Shown: positions 5,675 through 6,480 of the stretch, piece by piece
Numbering within the stretch: the first letter of the stretch is position 1
Layout: each line of letters begins with the position of its first letter
Source of the DNA: an uncultured Fretibacterium sp.
Lineage (GTDB): Bacteria > Synergistota > Synergistia > Synergistales > Aminobacteriaceae
Reading direction: 5' to 3'
Assembly: GCF_938040765.1 (NCBI RefSeq)
Contig: NZ_CALIAA010000097.1
Location: 1-6,480 of the forward strand
Length of the DNA: 6,480 nucleotides
The notes under the pieces: model-generated
What the model was told of the DNA's origin: nothing
Database searches by the model: none
Seen by the model: the letters and a program-made list of their open reading frames with translations, nothing else
Position numbers and translations under genes: made by a program

Positions 5675-5698
5675 AAAAAATTCCTCAAAAAATTCCTC
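5675..5698. repeat. Exact tandem 12-bp repeat upstream of the tRNA-Sec promoter
   Basis: AAAAAATTCCTC occurs twice head to tail (5675-5686 and 5687-5698). A shorter related run, CCTCAAAAAG, lies at 5660-5669 beside the -35. On the minus strand the two copies read GAGGAATTTTTT just upstream of the -35, where A/T tracts can act as an UP element for a stable-RNA promoter. Confidence 0.6.
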
Positions 5699-5744
5699 TC
5701 AATATAGATCAGGCACGTTCCACATCTCGAAAGATTCCAGTATC

Positions 5745-6480
5745 TCACAGGACATGAGGTGGAGGATCTGTTGTGCCGTGGAGGGCAATATCTTTAGGGT
5801 CAGGAGTATTAATCTGTGTACCGTACTCCAACCGCAGCCGTGAAGGCGTAATGTTCTTCAGGGCTTTGAAGCATTTCGTGAAGTACGACTGGCTATTGAA
5901 CCCAGTCTCGTAGGCAATCTCGGCGACACTCTTATCCGTCCCCATCAGCAGGCCTATGCTTTTGTTGATCCGGTAGGCCATGAGATAGCGAAAGAGCGGC
6001 TGCCCGACGGTTTTTTGAAAAAAGCGGCAGCATTCGCCTCTGCTGAAACCGATGAGGGAGGCAATATCTCCAAGGCTGATACGATCCGCATAGTGAGCGT
6101 GTATGAAGCGAAGTATTTTTTTCAAGCGTTCACCGTTTTCGTATGCCGCCTTTTCCCCGGAATTCTCCGGCAGGCACTGCAGCGTATTCTTCCAGATCAA
6201 GATCACATGGGAACAGATGTCCAATTCGACTCCCGGCGAGGGGTTCTCCCGAAGGCGTCGGATTTCCAGCAGCGAGTCCAGAATATTTTCGGCCTTGTTG
6301 TCCTCCTTGTCGAGGACAATAAAGGCGAGCGTCGGGTCCGCCAGGACGGGCAACAGATATCGGGAGTAAAGAAAACCCTTTATGTTTTCGCTGATGAGGC
6401 CAGCTGAAAAGTAGATGCATAGATAAGAGGCACCGTCACATTCAGGCTCGATCCTGTGCAGCCTTTGTGTGTTGATGAAG
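5745..6480 (-). CDS. AraC-family transcriptional regulator (N-terminus outside the window)
   Basis: The minus-strand frame is open from the right edge to a TGA at 5745-5747, giving 244 residues without the true N-terminus. The first visible part (NTQRLHRIEPECDGASYLCIYFS, split at the edge) resembles the end of the cupin-like sensing domain of AraC regulators. A helical linker follows. Fragment residues about 117-216 form the double helix-turn-helix: ISLGDIASLIGFSRGECCRFF for the first, and SVAEIAYETGFNSQSYFTKCFK followed by TPSRLR for the second, the most conserved AraC/XylS stretch. A Pro/Asp-rich tail of about 28 residues follows the DNA-binding domain. AraC proteins bind a small ligand and usually activate nearby genes, but neither ligand nor target can be told here. 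The TTG at 6351-6353 is an internal codon. The gene is less GC-rich than its neighbours. No clear terminator lies after it, so transcripts might run on into the tRNA gene. Confidence 0.9.
   Translation of the reverse strand, partial: FINTQRLHRIEPECDGASYLCIYFSAGLISENIKGFLYSRYLLPVLADPTLAFIVLDKEDNKAENILDSLLEIRRLRENPSPGVELDICSHVILIWKNTLQCLPENSGEKAAYENGERLKKILRFIHAHYADRISLGDIASLIGFSRGECCRFFQKTVGQPLFRYLMAYRINKSIGLLMGTDKSVAEIAYETGFNSQSYFTKCFKALKNITPSRLRLEYGTQINTPDPKDIALHGTTDPPPHVL

Noticed and set aside
5427..5843. 138-codon open frame on the plus strand
   Set aside because: It runs through the terminator hairpin, the tRNA-Sec gene antisense and the end of the AraC gene, so it cannot be a real protein gene.

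Overview
The window is GC-rich and compact. It fits an anaerobic, amino-acid-using bacterium with a selenocysteine system. Synergistota is my best guess from the gene content and base composition, but nothing here is diagnostic and a Firmicute-like anaerobe is also possible.

Layout, left to right: (1) the 3' end of an APC-type amino-acid permease, cut by the left edge (+); (2) an ADP-ribose pyrophosphatase-type Nudix hydrolase (+); (3) an NhaC-family Na+/H+ antiporter (+), 64 bp downstream of the Nudix gene and probably in the same transcript; (4) a cassette with its own TTGACA promoter: a 79-residue DUF6110/YtxH-like glycine-rich membrane protein, an intrinsic terminator, a P1B-type metal ATPase with an unusual Ser-Cys-Ala membrane motif, and an overlapping small HMA-like protein without cysteines (all +); (5) a hairpin terminator shared by converging transcripts; (6) a selenocysteine tRNA gene with anticodon UCA and encoded CCA (-); (7) an AraC-family regulator (-), whose N-terminus is cut by the right edge. 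No gene-free stretch exceeds 300 bases.

The most interesting unit is the three-gene metal cassette at about 2565-5513. A tiny glycine-zipper membrane protein, an SCA-motif P1B ATPase with a cysteine-poor N-terminal HMA-like domain, and a stand-alone cysteine-free HMA-like protein together resemble the fez clusters that build iron-storing ferrosome organelles. This link is inference from architecture and motifs. The cassette could instead be an ordinary heavy-metal export system. The AraC gene is visibly less GC-rich than the ATPase gene and may have a different history.
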